A stretch of 64,000 bases of DNA from Chelatococcus reniformis (GTDB lineage: Bacteria; Pseudomonadota; Alphaproteobacteria; Rhizobiales; Beijerinckiaceae), in assembly GCF_014640075.1 (NCBI RefSeq), contig NZ_BMGG01000011.1, forward strand, positions 432 through 64,431, written 5' to 3'. The translations under genes and the position numbers were made by a program. Every line of letters starts with the position of its first letter. Within the stretch, counting starts at the first letter, position 1. This document shows, in pieces, positions 1 through 7,794 of the stretch. The notes under the pieces were generated by a model. It searched no databases, had not been told where the DNA came from, and saw nothing but the letters and a program-made list of their open reading frames with translations.

Positions 1-59
1 TCACCAATCAGCATCAGGCAAGCCCCGCAGCCCAAGCCGCGGGGCTTTCGCGCGTTCTC
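1..59. repeat. Direct repeat copy 1 with terminator-like hairpin
   Basis: This segment is almost identical to 4675-4735; only a few bases differ near the start. Both copies contain a hairpin with arms AAGCCCCGC and GCGGGGCTT (20-28 and 39-47) around a 10-nt loop, followed by TTTCGCG. The hairpin could be a Rho-independent terminator. The repeat may start before the window. Its pairing with the second copy brackets the decayed accessory zone. Confidence 0.7.
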
Positions 60-412
60 CGGCCGCGCAGCTGCAACTGATGACAGCGGCGCCGCCTCGT
101 CGGATGCACAGAGTAGGCGGGCCAGTTGCCCATGGACCTTGATGTCACCGGCTTGTAGGGCTGTCCCGGACGGATGACGATCCGGTCGACAAGCGCCCTC
201 ACCGTCCCGAAGACCTCCTGCCGCGTCCGATCGTCGTCGATCGAACGCAGAGCCGCGCCTAGGTCCGCGATCTGGTGCCGATAGGTCTCAACATTCCCCG
301 GCGTAAATTGAACGACGTTCTGCACCTCAGGAGCTGCGCTTATCGCCTGCTCGAGCGCGTCCCGCTCGATCTCGAGCTCGCGCAGGTCATGGCGCGGGTC
401 GCTAAGCGGTCC
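1..412 (-). pseudogene. Serine recombinase C-terminal remnant, frameshifted, cut by window edge
   Basis: Reading the minus strand from about 412 gives a charged coiled-coil stretch (RHDLRELEIERDALEQA), then NVETYRHQIADLGAAL and ALVDRIVIRPGQPYKPV. This is the layout of the C-terminal region of large serine recombinases and resolvases. Near position 163 the frame breaks. Inserting one G restores the expected continuation DIKVHGQLARLLCASDEAA, the usual recombinase ending. The N-terminal catalytic domain with its nucleophilic serine is absent, and a stop at 413-415 closes the upstream frame. What remains is a non-functional tail, probably of an old integrated element or phage. The family is inferred from motif resemblance only. 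Confidence 0.7.
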
Positions 413-497
413 TCAAGGGCGGAGACGATCACCGCTCCGATCAAGCCGGCGGTGTGATCTGGGGCGATCTCACCCGCGCCGCCAAGCTGCTCACCGC

Positions 498-698
498 TTA
501 GCGCGCCATACAAGCATCGAACACCTTCTTCGCATGCGCCCGGCAGGTGTCCGGGTTCATCTGGCAGACGCCCTTTCGCATCGGGATAACCGAGCGTTGC
601 GCCTCCTCGCGACACGCCGCCTGCTTCGACGATTGAGCCCACGCCACGCCCATCGGCGATGCCACGGCCACGGCGACCACAACCATAAGCAGCTTCAT
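498..698 (-). CDS. Small secreted cysteine-containing protein, unknown function
   Basis: This 66-residue protein opens with a clear signal peptide: a Lys after Met, a run of Val/Ala, then a VAWAQ cleavage region near residue 21. The mature part of about 45 residues is hydrophilic and carries four cysteines (AACREEA, KGVCQMNP, DTCRAH, FDACMAR), which suggests two disulfides in the periplasm. The start is supported by GGGAGG five bases upstream of ATG. No family is recognised. It resembles the small PsiF-like or Cys-rich exported peptides common in Rhizobiales, but that is only an impression. It is one of the few intact genes in a zone of broken ones. Confidence 0.6.
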   Translation of the reverse strand: MKLLMVVVAVAVASPMGVAWAQSSKQAACREEAQRSVIPMRKGVCQMNPDTCRAHAKKVFDACMAR

Positions 699-892
699 CT
701 CGTCCTCCCGAACCCCTGCCGGACATCGCCCCGCTCGGTGACGGGTGACGTCAATGTGCCCGCTGGCCTAGCCCCCCCTCCTCAATTCGGAGGATTCGCC
801 GGGCTGAACAGCCGTTCCTGTGCGCCGCGCCCGATCCGGGAGCTCGGCGCCGGGGCCCTGGCGCTTGGCCGAGAAGAACCGGCGCATAGCAG

Positions 893-1075
893 TTGCGGCC
901 GAGCGCTAGCCGAGGCCCTGGCGGCACACACCGGGCCGCCGCCAATACGCCGCACGAAGCGGTCGCCGAGGCGCACGACGAGATGCGCGAGATCGGCGAG
1001 TGGTGGATCGAGAAGCAGGAGGAGCGCTACGTCCGCTCGCTCGAGGGCCGGCTCTCGGCCGCACGCAAGTCCTGA
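893..1075 (+). CDS. Possible small hypothetical ORF or gene fragment
   Basis: The second half of this 60-codon frame (AVAEAHDEMREIGEWW and EKQEERYVRSLEGRL) is acidic, charged and helical, which looks like real protein rather than a shadow. The first 20 residues look like non-coding read-through, the only start is TTG, and no convincing ribosome site precedes it. It overlaps the 3' end of the minus-strand coiled-coil gene by about 49 bases. It is probably the tail of a broken gene; function is unknown. Confidence 0.3.
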   Translation: MRPSASRGPGGTHRAAANTPHEAVAEAHDEMREIGEWWIEKQEERYVRSLEGRLSAARKS

Positions 1076-1296
1076 TCTAACCATGCGCGTCGGATCACTT
1101 CCGCCCGCAGCTTGTCGCGCAGGGCGACCTGCTTGGCCTGTATCGCCTTGAGCTCCTTGACGATGCTCTTCGCGAAGGCTGGATTCTGACCGCGCATTTC
1201 CAGATCGGCGATCAGCTCGCGCTGTCGCACCAGTTGAACCTCACCGGCCGCGATGTCGGCCTCGAGCTCGTCGAGCATATGCTGGATGTTTGGCAC
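1027..1296 (-). CDS. Small coiled-coil hypothetical protein
   Basis: From a GTG start at 1296, with GGAG about eight bases upstream, this frame gives 89 residues beginning VPNIQHMLDELEADIAAG. The body has heptad-like hydrophobic spacing (QLVRQRELIADLEM, KSIVKELKAIQAKQVALRD), so it is predicted to be mostly alpha-helical and coiled-coil. A longer frame to 1329 exists but has no ribosome site. There is no recognisable domain. Small proteins like this are common among unknown genes of rhizobial accessory regions. Its composition supports real coding more than its neighbours do. Confidence 0.5.
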   Translation of the reverse strand: MPNIQHMLDELEADIAAGEVQLVRQRELIADLEMRGQNPAFAKSIVKELKAIQAKQVALRDKLRAEVIRRAWLDQDLRAAESRPSSERT

Positions 1297-1419
1297 GGCG
1301 TCTGCTCCATGGCCATCAGGCGGGAGCACGCTCGGTCTCGCAGCCGCCGGCGCCCGGGAATCCCCATGCCGACGATAAAAGGTATGTAGGGCGATGGCCG
1401 CGGTTGGGAAGGCCAGGGC

Positions 1420-1797
1420 CTACGAGTTACCGGCCCGGGCACACTCGACGGCGGCAACAATCTCACCGGGATGCCAGGGTTTCGGGAGGAAGCGCACGGA
1501 CATCGGCAGGGGCTCGCCTCCCTCCACCCAGCCGGATGCGACAATGACGTAGATCCACGGCCAGCGCTCGGCGACCGTGCGGGCAAGATACAGCCCGGTG
1601 AAAGCTCCGCCGGGCATATGCACGTCGGTTACGAGGAGGCAGACTTCCTGTGCGCGACCGGGCGATCCGAGCTCAGCCATTGCGAGTTCGGCATTGCTGA
1701 AGTCTCTCACCTCAAGACCGAGATCCTCGAGGGTTGCGGCGATCTCCGCTCGGACGATCGGCTCGTCCTCAGCCACCAGCGCGATATTCCTTGCCAT
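1420..1797 (-). CDS. Stand-alone response-regulator receiver domain protein
   Basis: A 125-residue CheY-like protein with no output domain. The acidic pocket is at the N-terminus (VAEDEP), the phosphoacceptor Asp is in LLVTDVHMPGG, and the conserved Lys is in RFLPKPWHPGE. The start at 1797 (MARNIALVAEDEP) is chosen because it gives the usual receiver length; the longer frame to 2253 adds about 150 residues with no resemblance to anything. The ribosome site is weak. Single-domain receivers of this kind in Rhizobiales usually act in phosphorelays with orphan hybrid kinases. No partner kinase is adjacent. Confidence 0.75.
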   Translation of the reverse strand: MARNIALVAEDEPIVRAEIAATLEDLGLEVRDFSNAELAMAELGSPGRAQEVCLLVTDVHMPGGAFTGLYLARTVAERWPWIYVIVASGWVEGGEPLPMSVRFLPKPWHPGEIVAAVECARAGNS

Positions 1798-2149
1798 AGT
1801 GCTGTGATGAACGCCGGTCGAGCAATTGCGTTCGAGCGTAGCCGTGCGGCGACTCGTTTGCGTGGAGGGTCGCCGGTGAGCTGGGAACCAGCGCGCCAAG
1901 GGCACGTTGATCCGAGCACGGCTGCCCAACTCCGAATGTTGGGCCCGGCCGCTCCCCGCGGTCGGGGCTATTTGTTTCGCGCCCCTGCGCGTCTGAAACC
2001 CCGAGAGGGGCGCACCTGATCGGCGTTTCCTCCCATGACTGGCCCCGTTGGCTCGCGCCGGCGGGGTCTTTTGCGTTCCGGCGCTTGGGATCCAAGGGGA
2101 TCGCACCTCGCTTTCTTCAATTCCAAAAATCTGGGAGTGAAGTGAAGCC

Positions 2150-2410
2150 ATGATGGCTCGGTACGCGACGGCGATTGCGCTTCTCCTCGGAACGGCAGGC
2201 GCGGCTTGGGCTGACGTTCCCGGCGCCGATTGGATGCCGGCTGAGCAGGTCAAGCAGAAGCTCGCCGCGGCGGGGTAAACGGAAATCTGCGAGCTGGGTG
2301 CGGATGACGGTCGCTGGGAGGGCGAGGGTCTGAAAGGCGGTCAGCGGCTCGATTTCCATGCCGACCCGCGGACTGGCGCGGTCCTCCCGCAGAAGCCCGA
2401 CCGCGACTAG
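2150..2410 (+). pseudogene. PepSY-domain exported protein, interrupted by an in-frame stop
   Basis: The frame starts at ATG 2150 with a signal peptide (MMARYATAIALLLG, cleavage near AAWADVPG), then runs DWMPAEQVKQKLAAAG. There TAA at 2276-2278 replaces what would be a Tyr codon. The same frame continues past it as TEICELGADDGRWEGEG and RLDFHADPRTGAVLPQ to TAG at 2408-2410. Together this is the size and pattern of a small periplasmic PepSY-domain protein of about 86 codons. A single-base change in the Tyr codon explains the break. Either the gene is dead or the base is a sequencing error; neighbouring broken genes favour decay. Confidence 0.75.
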
Positions 2411-2427
2411 GCCAGGCCGAAGACTCG

Positions 2428-2874
2428 TCATGCCTCGCACGGGTTCTCCGAGGCTTCCTCAGTCTGACCGGCTCCGCGAAGTCGCGGATGCCGGTGCCGA
2501 GTGCCGGCTCGTCGACCAGCAGCGCAGCGTCGTCGGCGGGCAGCCAGCTTGACATGCGCTGACCCTTCTCCGGCCACTTGCGGCATTGCTTGCTGACGTG
2601 CAGCGGATAGCTGTCCACGCGGACGAGATCGAAGTGGTCGGCTCGCCGCTTCCAGTAATGGTAGGACCCGATGGCGGTCTTTCCCGATATGACCGCGCAA
2701 GCCCGCCTCTTCGTGGGCTTCTTTGGCGGCGGCGTCGCGATCGGCGAGCGCTCTCATCGGCCAGCCCTTGGGGATCACAGGACGCCGGGTCTCGCGCGAG
2801 GTGAGCAAGAGAACGTACACTTGGCCCCCTGCAACCTTGTACGGTAGCGCCGCCACTTGGTGTTTTTCGGCCAT
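2428..2874 (-). pseudogene. Nudix hydrolase, frameshifted after the Nudix box
   Basis: The minus strand begins MAEKHQVAALPYKVAGG with GGAGG just upstream, and continues to a Nudix box: GWPMRALADRDAAAKEAHEE followed by AGLRG. One surplus base near 2692-2697 then shifts the frame. Removing it restores AIGSYHYWKRRADHF, VDSYPLHVSK and WPEKGQRMSSWL, the expected second half of a small Nudix pyrophosphatase. The intact family member hydrolyses nucleoside-diphosphate-linked substrates. As written, the box is kept but the C-terminal half is lost. The exact 3' end of the ancestral gene is uncertain. Confidence 0.75.
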
Positions 2875-3074
2875 CTTTCCTCCATGTGTCACGCCGAAGG
2901 GGGAGGATAACGCGATACCCTGGCAATCGGGTCCAGGCGGCTTACTCGGCAGGATTCATGCCAGTGCGGCCTTGGCCCCGGCACCGCGAGGTGACCTGGG
3001 CTTGCGTCATTCAGGAGTGGGCGCGTTCAACGCGGAGCCCTCACCGCACCTGCACTATGACCGAGCGAATATGC

Positions 3075-3389
3075 TTAGGCCTTGGCCTGCTGCTTTATGG
3101 TGTTGAGCAGCTCGATATGTTCCTTGATCTGTCCGCGGGCCAGCTTAGCAATTCCCACGTGTGGCGGGTTCTTACCTGATTTGATGTACTCGTCTTGAAT
3201 GGCGAGTAGCTTGTTGTGCCCGTCGAGCTGAAGCCTGACATAGGCCGCGTCGGACTCAGCCCCGGCGTATTTGGCCAACTCGCCCAGCTCATCAGGTTGG
3301 CCGGCAGGCGGAGCCGACGTCGCCGCAGGGTTGGCCACCCGCAGAACGTCAGCCAGCGACTCCTGCTCCGCAACCTTGCCGATCCCCAA
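3075..3389 (-). pseudogene. DUF4142-like protein, N-terminally truncated
   Basis: The last 70 residues (AKYAGAESDAAYVRLQLDG, HNKLLAIQDEYIKSG, GQIKEHIELLNTIKQQ) match the C-terminal half of the DUF4142 ferritin-like helical family, whose members are exported and often stress-related. The usual signal peptide and first helix pair are missing. Upstream, the frame closes with TGA about 30 bases before the only possible start (TTG at 3389). It sits among other degraded genes and is best read as a remnant. Family assignment is from pattern memory. Confidence 0.5.
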
Positions 3390-3759
3390 TAGCTTCCCGC
3401 AAGATCAGGAGAACCAGCAGTTTTCCTACGTTTACCTCGGCCACATGGCCGACGGCTCTATTCCGGAGAGGCGTTGGAGTTCGGGCCAGGCCCCGGATGG
3501 ACGGGGCAATTCACCAATGCGCGTTCGCAGCCGCTGGGCGAAAAGCCGGCGCTCGCTGGGGCCAGACCCGACGGGGGCGCCCAACGCGAGCAATCTTAAG
3601 GCCGGGTGCCCGCGGGTGATTAAAGTTGCGATAGAGCAGTCCTTATGTCGCCGAGCGGGCACACTTGGCCCGGCAGATCCGCAGGGACGAGGGCTTGAAC
3701 GCTCGCGGAGAGATCAAGAGTTGAGGCCTCGGCGGTCGCCGTAGTGAGGTCGAGGCGAA

Positions 3760-3801
3760 ATCGCTGCCGGGGAGACAGCGGACAAGCTCCCCGGCAGCGA
3801 T
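3760..3801. repeat. Perfect 15-bp inverted repeat
   Basis: Arms ATCGCTGCCGGGGAG and CTCCCCGGCAGCGAT (3760-3774 and 3787-3801) pair perfectly around a 12-nt loop. There is no T-run after it in either direction, so it is not a classic terminator. The stretch 3390-4026 around it holds no convincing gene. It could be a transcript-end hairpin or a relic of the mobile element. Confidence 0.6.
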
Positions 3802-4026
3802 CCTGCCGCTGCGTACGAGAGGCAGGTGGCGTCTCGATCACCCCGGCGCAAATCGCCAAAGCGCTGAAGCACGAACTGAACAGAGGCGTCCAAAGGAGCG
3901 TATGGCTAGATCATCCTTGGATCGTGCGACGGACCGCCACCGATAGGACCTATCTGGAGACACCTATGCGCGGAACAAAGAAGCGAGGATACGTCTTTCC
4001 ATTCGATTAATTCACCGGAGGTGAGT

Positions 4027-4521
4027 ATGGCTGAGTCTCAGAAGTCATTGGACGATCTGTTTCACGAAACCCTCAAAGACATCTACTACGCCGAAAAGCA
4101 GATACTTCGGGCGTTGCCTCGAATGGCAAAAGCGGCACAAACTGCGGAGCTAAAGCAAGCCTTCCTTACGCACCGCGATGAGACGGAACAGCAGGTGGCA
4201 CGTTTGGAAGACGTCTTCGAAACGATTGGGAAGGCGGCACGCGGAAAAACCTGCGACGCGATTGTCGGCATTATCGAGGAATCGAAGGAGGTCATCGAGG
4301 ACTTCAAGGGCAGCCCCGCCCTTGATGCCGGCCTTCTTGCCGCGGCCCAAGCCGTCGAGCATTATGAGATCTCTCGATATGGTACGCTGCGCACGTGGGC
4401 GGAGCAGCTAGGGAACCCGGAGGCTGCCAAGCTTCTGGATGCAACGCTGGCTGAGGAGAAGAAGACCGACGATCTCTTGACAGAGTTGGCGAGAGGCAAG
4501 GTCAACACCAAATCCGGTTAG
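4027..4521 (+). CDS. YciE/YciF-type ferritin-like protein (DUF892)
   Basis: A 164-residue protein opening MAESQKSLDDLFHETLKD. The motif DIYYAEKQILRALPRM and the later HRDETEQQVARLEDVF and QAVEHYEISRYGTLRTWA give the four-helix, two-metal layout of the DUF892 (YciE/YciF) family, with helical Glu and His ligands spaced as in ferritin-like folds. Family members are cytoplasmic stress-induced proteins thought to bind a di-iron centre; the reaction is not established. ATG at 4027 is preferred over GTG at 4021 because GGAGG then sits five bases upstream. It is intact, unlike most genes around it. Confidence 0.85.
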   Translation: MAESQKSLDDLFHETLKDIYYAEKQILRALPRMAKAAQTAELKQAFLTHRDETEQQVARLEDVFETIGKAARGKTCDAIVGIIEESKEVIEDFKGSPALDAGLLAAAQAVEHYEISRYGTLRTWAEQLGNPEAAKLLDATLAEEKKTDDLLTELARGKVNTKSG

Positions 4522-5245
4522 GCGCCCGGGTGTGGCCGGTGCTTTCGCCTACGCTATCGGGCCCTTTCGAGGGATGTGCTTGCAGCGATCCCTCCTACCC
4601 TCAGCGGGAACAAACGCGGATCCCCAGTGCCGGAAGTCTTTGGTGTTGCGGGCCCCGCAACCAACTCTTTCCGATCACCAATCAACATCGAGCAAAGCCC
4701 CGCAGCCCAAGCCGCGGGGCTTTCGCGCGTTCTCGGGCGGGGCCGGCGCACGCAGAGGGGCAATCGACCGACAGAGCGCGCAACCGAAAGCTGGCGCCCC
4801 GGAGATCGACCAGTCCTGGGCCGGGTCGGGAGCGATCATGCTTCATAGCTTGGGGGGCATGCGGGCCTGCTGCCGGACGATGCCAATGCCGGGGGGGCGC
4901 GATCACGTGGATGCTGGCTGCGCTCACCACGGCAGAACCGCCGATCGTCGACCACGAAATCGCCAGGCTCCTGAAAGGCGGCGAGACTTGATACGAGCAG
5001 CGTCTGTTTGTCGTCGGGGAGCGCATCCGTAGAGCCCTCGTTCGCGGGATATTCGGCCGCGCCGCGGGACGCTCATCTCATCTTGTCTTCGCGCGCAACG
5101 ATCCCGCGGCCGCGGCCGGCAAAAGCGTGGATCTCATGCAGCATGTCCCGATCGGCTAGACCAATGCGATCGGTCGGGAGCCACCAAGCCCTCCGCGCGG
5201 CGCCAGCCTATTCGGTCGCGGGAATCCACTCGATCAGCGAGTGCT
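4522..5245. other. Gene-poor interval with a terminator-like hairpin
   Basis: No frame here has a believable start and protein-like composition. A short hairpin (GTTGCGG, 3-nt loop, CCGCAAC) lies near 4645-4661, just before the second direct repeat. A plus-strand frame ending at about 4991 has a plausible-looking tail but no start or recognisable family. The rest is featureless. Confidence 0.5.
4675..4735. repeat. Direct repeat copy 2 with terminator-like hairpin
   Basis: This is the partner of 1-59. The hairpin has 10-bp arms AAAGCCCCGC and GCGGGGCTTT (4694-4703 and 4714-4723) with loop AGCCCAAGCC. The two copies are about 4.67 kb apart in the same orientation and enclose the decayed zone, as attachment-site or duplication ends would. 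Confidence 0.7.
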
Positions 5246-5350
5246 CTAGCCCCGCTCCATCGCCATTTCGATGGCCAGCTCGTGCGAAAGGCCGATGACG
5301 AGGATGAGTGCAATCGCTGCGACCGCAACCAGTAGCGCCAACAGTTTCAT
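5246..5350 (-). CDS. 34-residue single-pass membrane peptide
   Basis: ATG at 5350 follows GGAAGG at a good distance. The peptide starts MKLLALLVAVAAIALILVIG, one hydrophobic helix long enough to span the membrane, and ends with a short polar tail rich in Glu and Met. Nothing identifies a function. The stop is TAG inside a CTCTAG, the same edge sequence carried by the dispersed repeats elsewhere, and the following bases CACTCGATCAGCGAGTG (read on the plus strand) form a small hairpin that may end the transcript. Small peptides are easily over-called, but the ribosome site favours this one. Confidence 0.5.
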   Translation of the reverse strand: MKLLALLVAVAAIALILVIGLSHELAIEMAMERG

Positions 5351-5583
5351 ACCGTACCTTCCGTTGCCCTCCCCAGCGGAATTTACGCTACCAACTGAGT
5401 CGAGGCCAGCCCACCCTCGTGCAACGCAAGTCTGCGCCGGGTGCGGCGATCCGCAGGACGCGCGCCAGAGCGCACGCGGGTACTGACGCCAGCGCCCGAG
5501 ACTGGCACCGCGCCGGCTCAATCAGAAGGCCGCTCTCGCGTTGGAGCGGCCGCTGCCGTTAAAGTCGAGCCGGCAGTTGATAC

Positions 5584-7269
5584 TCACACGGCATGTGTCG
5601 CCGCCTGGGCGCGCGTGTTGGCGTCCCCCTCGGCGGAACGTCGGGCGGAATCGAAGACGACACCCTCGTAGCCTTTCGCCGCCACATCGCTGATCCTGGA
5701 CACGTATTTGGGCGAGCCGCCATTGTAGACGAGGTAGCGGACCTTGCCGTGCTCATGGCCCGGGACATTCGAATTGTATCCCGTGAACCAGGACTTGGCC
5801 TTCCGCATGAGCATCATCGCGTACATGTTGGTCACATGCGTCGTCCAGCGCTCCTGCGCCTCGAGCGTGGGTTCGGCGCGAACGTAGCCATGCTCCCACA
5901 TGTGCTCAAGCACCGCCGTGCACCAGTTGACGCCGGTCTCGATGCCACGCGGATAGTTCGTCGACGCCGATCCGCTCTGGGGACCGCCGGGCATGAGCAG
6001 GTTCGGGAAGCCGTGCACGAGCATACCGAGAAACGTCGACGGCCCGTCGGCCCATGCATCGCGCAGCTTCACTCCACCGATGCCCTCGATATCGATCCGA
6101 TCGTAGGCGCCGGTAATGGCGTCGAAGCCGGTGGCATAGACGATGATGTCGAAGTCATAGTCGCGCTCGGTCGTGCGCAACCCGGTTTCGGTGACCCGCT
6201 CGATCGGCGTCTCGCTGATATCCACCAGATGCACGTTGTCGCGGTTGTAGGCTTCGAAATAGCCCGTCTCCATCGGCACCCGCTGCACGCCGAAGCCGTG
6301 ATCGCGGGGAATGAGCTTCTCGGCGACCGCCGGATCCTTCACGCAGCGGCGGATGCGGTCGGCGATGTATTCGGAGAGCTCGGCGTTGGCCGCCTCGTCC
6401 GTGAAGATCTCGCGGAAATTGCGCAGCCAGATGGCGAACCCCGGCATGTCGTAGAGCTGGTCCCACAGCGCCAGCCGCTCCTCGCGGGAGACGTCGTAGA
6501 AGCCGCGCCGGTCCGGCTCGTGCTCGAAGCCGCCGGGCGTGCGTGCGCAGGTGGCGAAGATGTCGTCGTAGCGGGAGCGGATATCGGCCATCTCCGTCTC
6601 GGAGATCGGCCCGTTGTTCAGCGGTGCGGACCAATTGGGCCGGCGCTGGAAGACGGTGAGCTCGGCGACCTTGTCGGCAATCTCCCCGATGACCTGGATG
6701 CCCGTGGCCCCGGTGCCGATTACGGCGACGCGCTTGCCGGCCATCTCCACCGGCTCCTGCGGCCAGTGGTAGGTATGGAACGAGAGGCCCTTGAAGCTCT
6801 CCATGCCCTCCAGACGCGGCAGCGTCGGGGCCGACAGCAGGCCCAGACCCATGACGACGAAGCGGCTCGTCAGCACCCGCCCGTCGCCGAGGGTCAGCTG
6901 CCACAGGTTGTCGGCCTCGCGAAAGCGCATGGCCTCGACGGTGCAGTTGAACTGCATATACTTGCGCAGATCGAACTTGTCGGCGACGTAGTTCAGATAG
7001 CGCAGATTTTCCGGCTGGCCCGAGAACCGTTCTTTCCAGTGCCATTCGTCGAGCAGATCTCTGGAGAACGAATACCCATAGGTATAGCTCTCCGAATCGA
7101 AGCGGGCACCGGGGTAGCGATTCCAATACCAGGTTCCGCCGAGGTCGCCGCCGGCTTCGAGGACGATCGCATCGATACCGAGGTCGGCCAGACGCTTGAT
7201 CTGGTAGATGCCGGTCACGCCGGCACCAAGGACGATGACTTCGTGGTCGGGCTTGTTGCGGGCCATCAT
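5584..7269 (-). CDS. Baeyer-Villiger-type flavin monooxygenase
   Basis: A 561-residue class B flavoprotein monooxygenase using FAD and NADPH to insert oxygen next to ketones (cyclohexanone- or phenylacetone-monooxygenase-like) or to oxidise heteroatoms. An FAD-binding GAGVTG lies at residues 15-20. The Baeyer-Villiger fingerprint FxGxxxHxxxWP is intact as FKGLSFHTYHWP at 159-170. The NADPH-binding GTGATG is at 185-190. Length is normal for the family. Two tandem ATGs (7269, 7266) follow a weak GGACGG site. It is transcribed alone; the 525 bases upstream hold a palindromic repeat but no gene. The substrate cannot be read from sequence. Confidence 0.9.
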   Translation of the reverse strand: MMARNKPDHEVIVLGAGVTGIYQIKRLADLGIDAIVLEAGGDLGGTWYWNRYPGARFDSESYTYGYSFSRDLLDEWHWKERFSGQPENLRYLNYVADKFDLRKYMQFNCTVEAMRFREADNLWQLTLGDGRVLTSRFVVMGLGLLSAPTLPRLEGMESFKGLSFHTYHWPQEPVEMAGKRVAVIGTGATGIQVIGEIADKVAELTVFQRRPNWSAPLNNGPISETEMADIRSRYDDIFATCARTPGGFEHEPDRRGFYDVSREERLALWDQLYDMPGFAIWLRNFREIFTDEAANAELSEYIADRIRRCVKDPAVAEKLIPRDHGFGVQRVPMETGYFEAYNRDNVHLVDISETPIERVTETGLRTTERDYDFDIIVYATGFDAITGAYDRIDIEGIGGVKLRDAWADGPSTFLGMLVHGFPNLLMPGGPQSGSASTNYPRGIETGVNWCTAVLEHMWEHGYVRAEPTLEAQERWTTHVTNMYAMMLMRKAKSWFTGYNSNVPGHEHGKVRYLVYNGGSPKYVSRISDVAAKGYEGVVFDSARRSAEGDANTRAQAATHAV

Positions 7270-7480
7270 ATACCGTCCAGTTCCTGCTCGTTGGCGAAAG
7301 GGAAAAGCCAGCGGCAGCAGCGGTCCGGGCGCGTGCTACCCGGAGCGGTCCGGCGACAGTCGATCATCGCAGCTTCCTCCAGCCCAGATCGCGAGCATCG
7401 GAGCCCGTCGTGATCGGATAGGCATCCGGTCCGATGAGGTGCTCCAACTCCCAGAGCGCTTGTGCGAGCGGGAGCTAAAG

Positions 7481-7533
7481 CTGGAGCATTTCTGCAAGAT
7501 CGGATGATCCCATCCAATCGGGAAATGCTCCAG
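7481..7533. repeat. Palindromic intergenic repeat, family 2
   Basis: Arms CTGGAGCATTTC and GAAATGCTCCAG (7481-7492, 7522-7533) pair perfectly, with an inner GATCGGAT/ATCCAATC pairing. Related but diverged elements are at 12173-12244 and 28075-28187. The rest of 7270-7794, between the monooxygenase start and the glycosyltransferase end, contains no supported gene. Confidence 0.7.
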
Positions 7534-7794
7534 CCCCCCGTTCACGAAACGCTCCGGACGCGGCCGCTCCGATCCGTGATCACATTATTCGTCTGACGAT
7601 GATGCGGGCTCGGACACTTTTGTCAAATGCCAGGTCGAGCGCTTGCGGGCGGGGCGAAAGCAGTCTGTGTGTGAGGCGCAGCCCACTCAAGGCACTGGGC
7701 CAAGTCCATCCGCCCAAACGCCGGCGCCGCAGCGCATGTACGAGGCGGACCGGCGGCTGGACGCCAGGCCCGGGCAACGCCCAGGTCCACTCGA

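Noticed and set aside
534-1151. 205-codon plus-strand frame
   Set aside because: It covers the small secreted gene on the other strand and several unrelated stretches; the composition is Arg/Ser/Pro-rich shadow.
3744-4010. 88-codon plus-strand frame before the YciF-type gene
   Set aside because: It runs through the 15-bp hairpin, has an Arg/Cys-rich start and no ribosome site. The C-terminal part is marginally protein-like but not enough to call.
4905-4991. Short plus-strand tail beginning MLAALTTAEPP
   Set aside because: The composition is plausible but there is no start signal, family or partner; it may be a remnant.
5593-7413. 606-codon open frame on the plus strand
   Set aside because: It is the antisense shadow of the Baeyer-Villiger monooxygenase, whose motifs and length are unambiguous on the minus strand.
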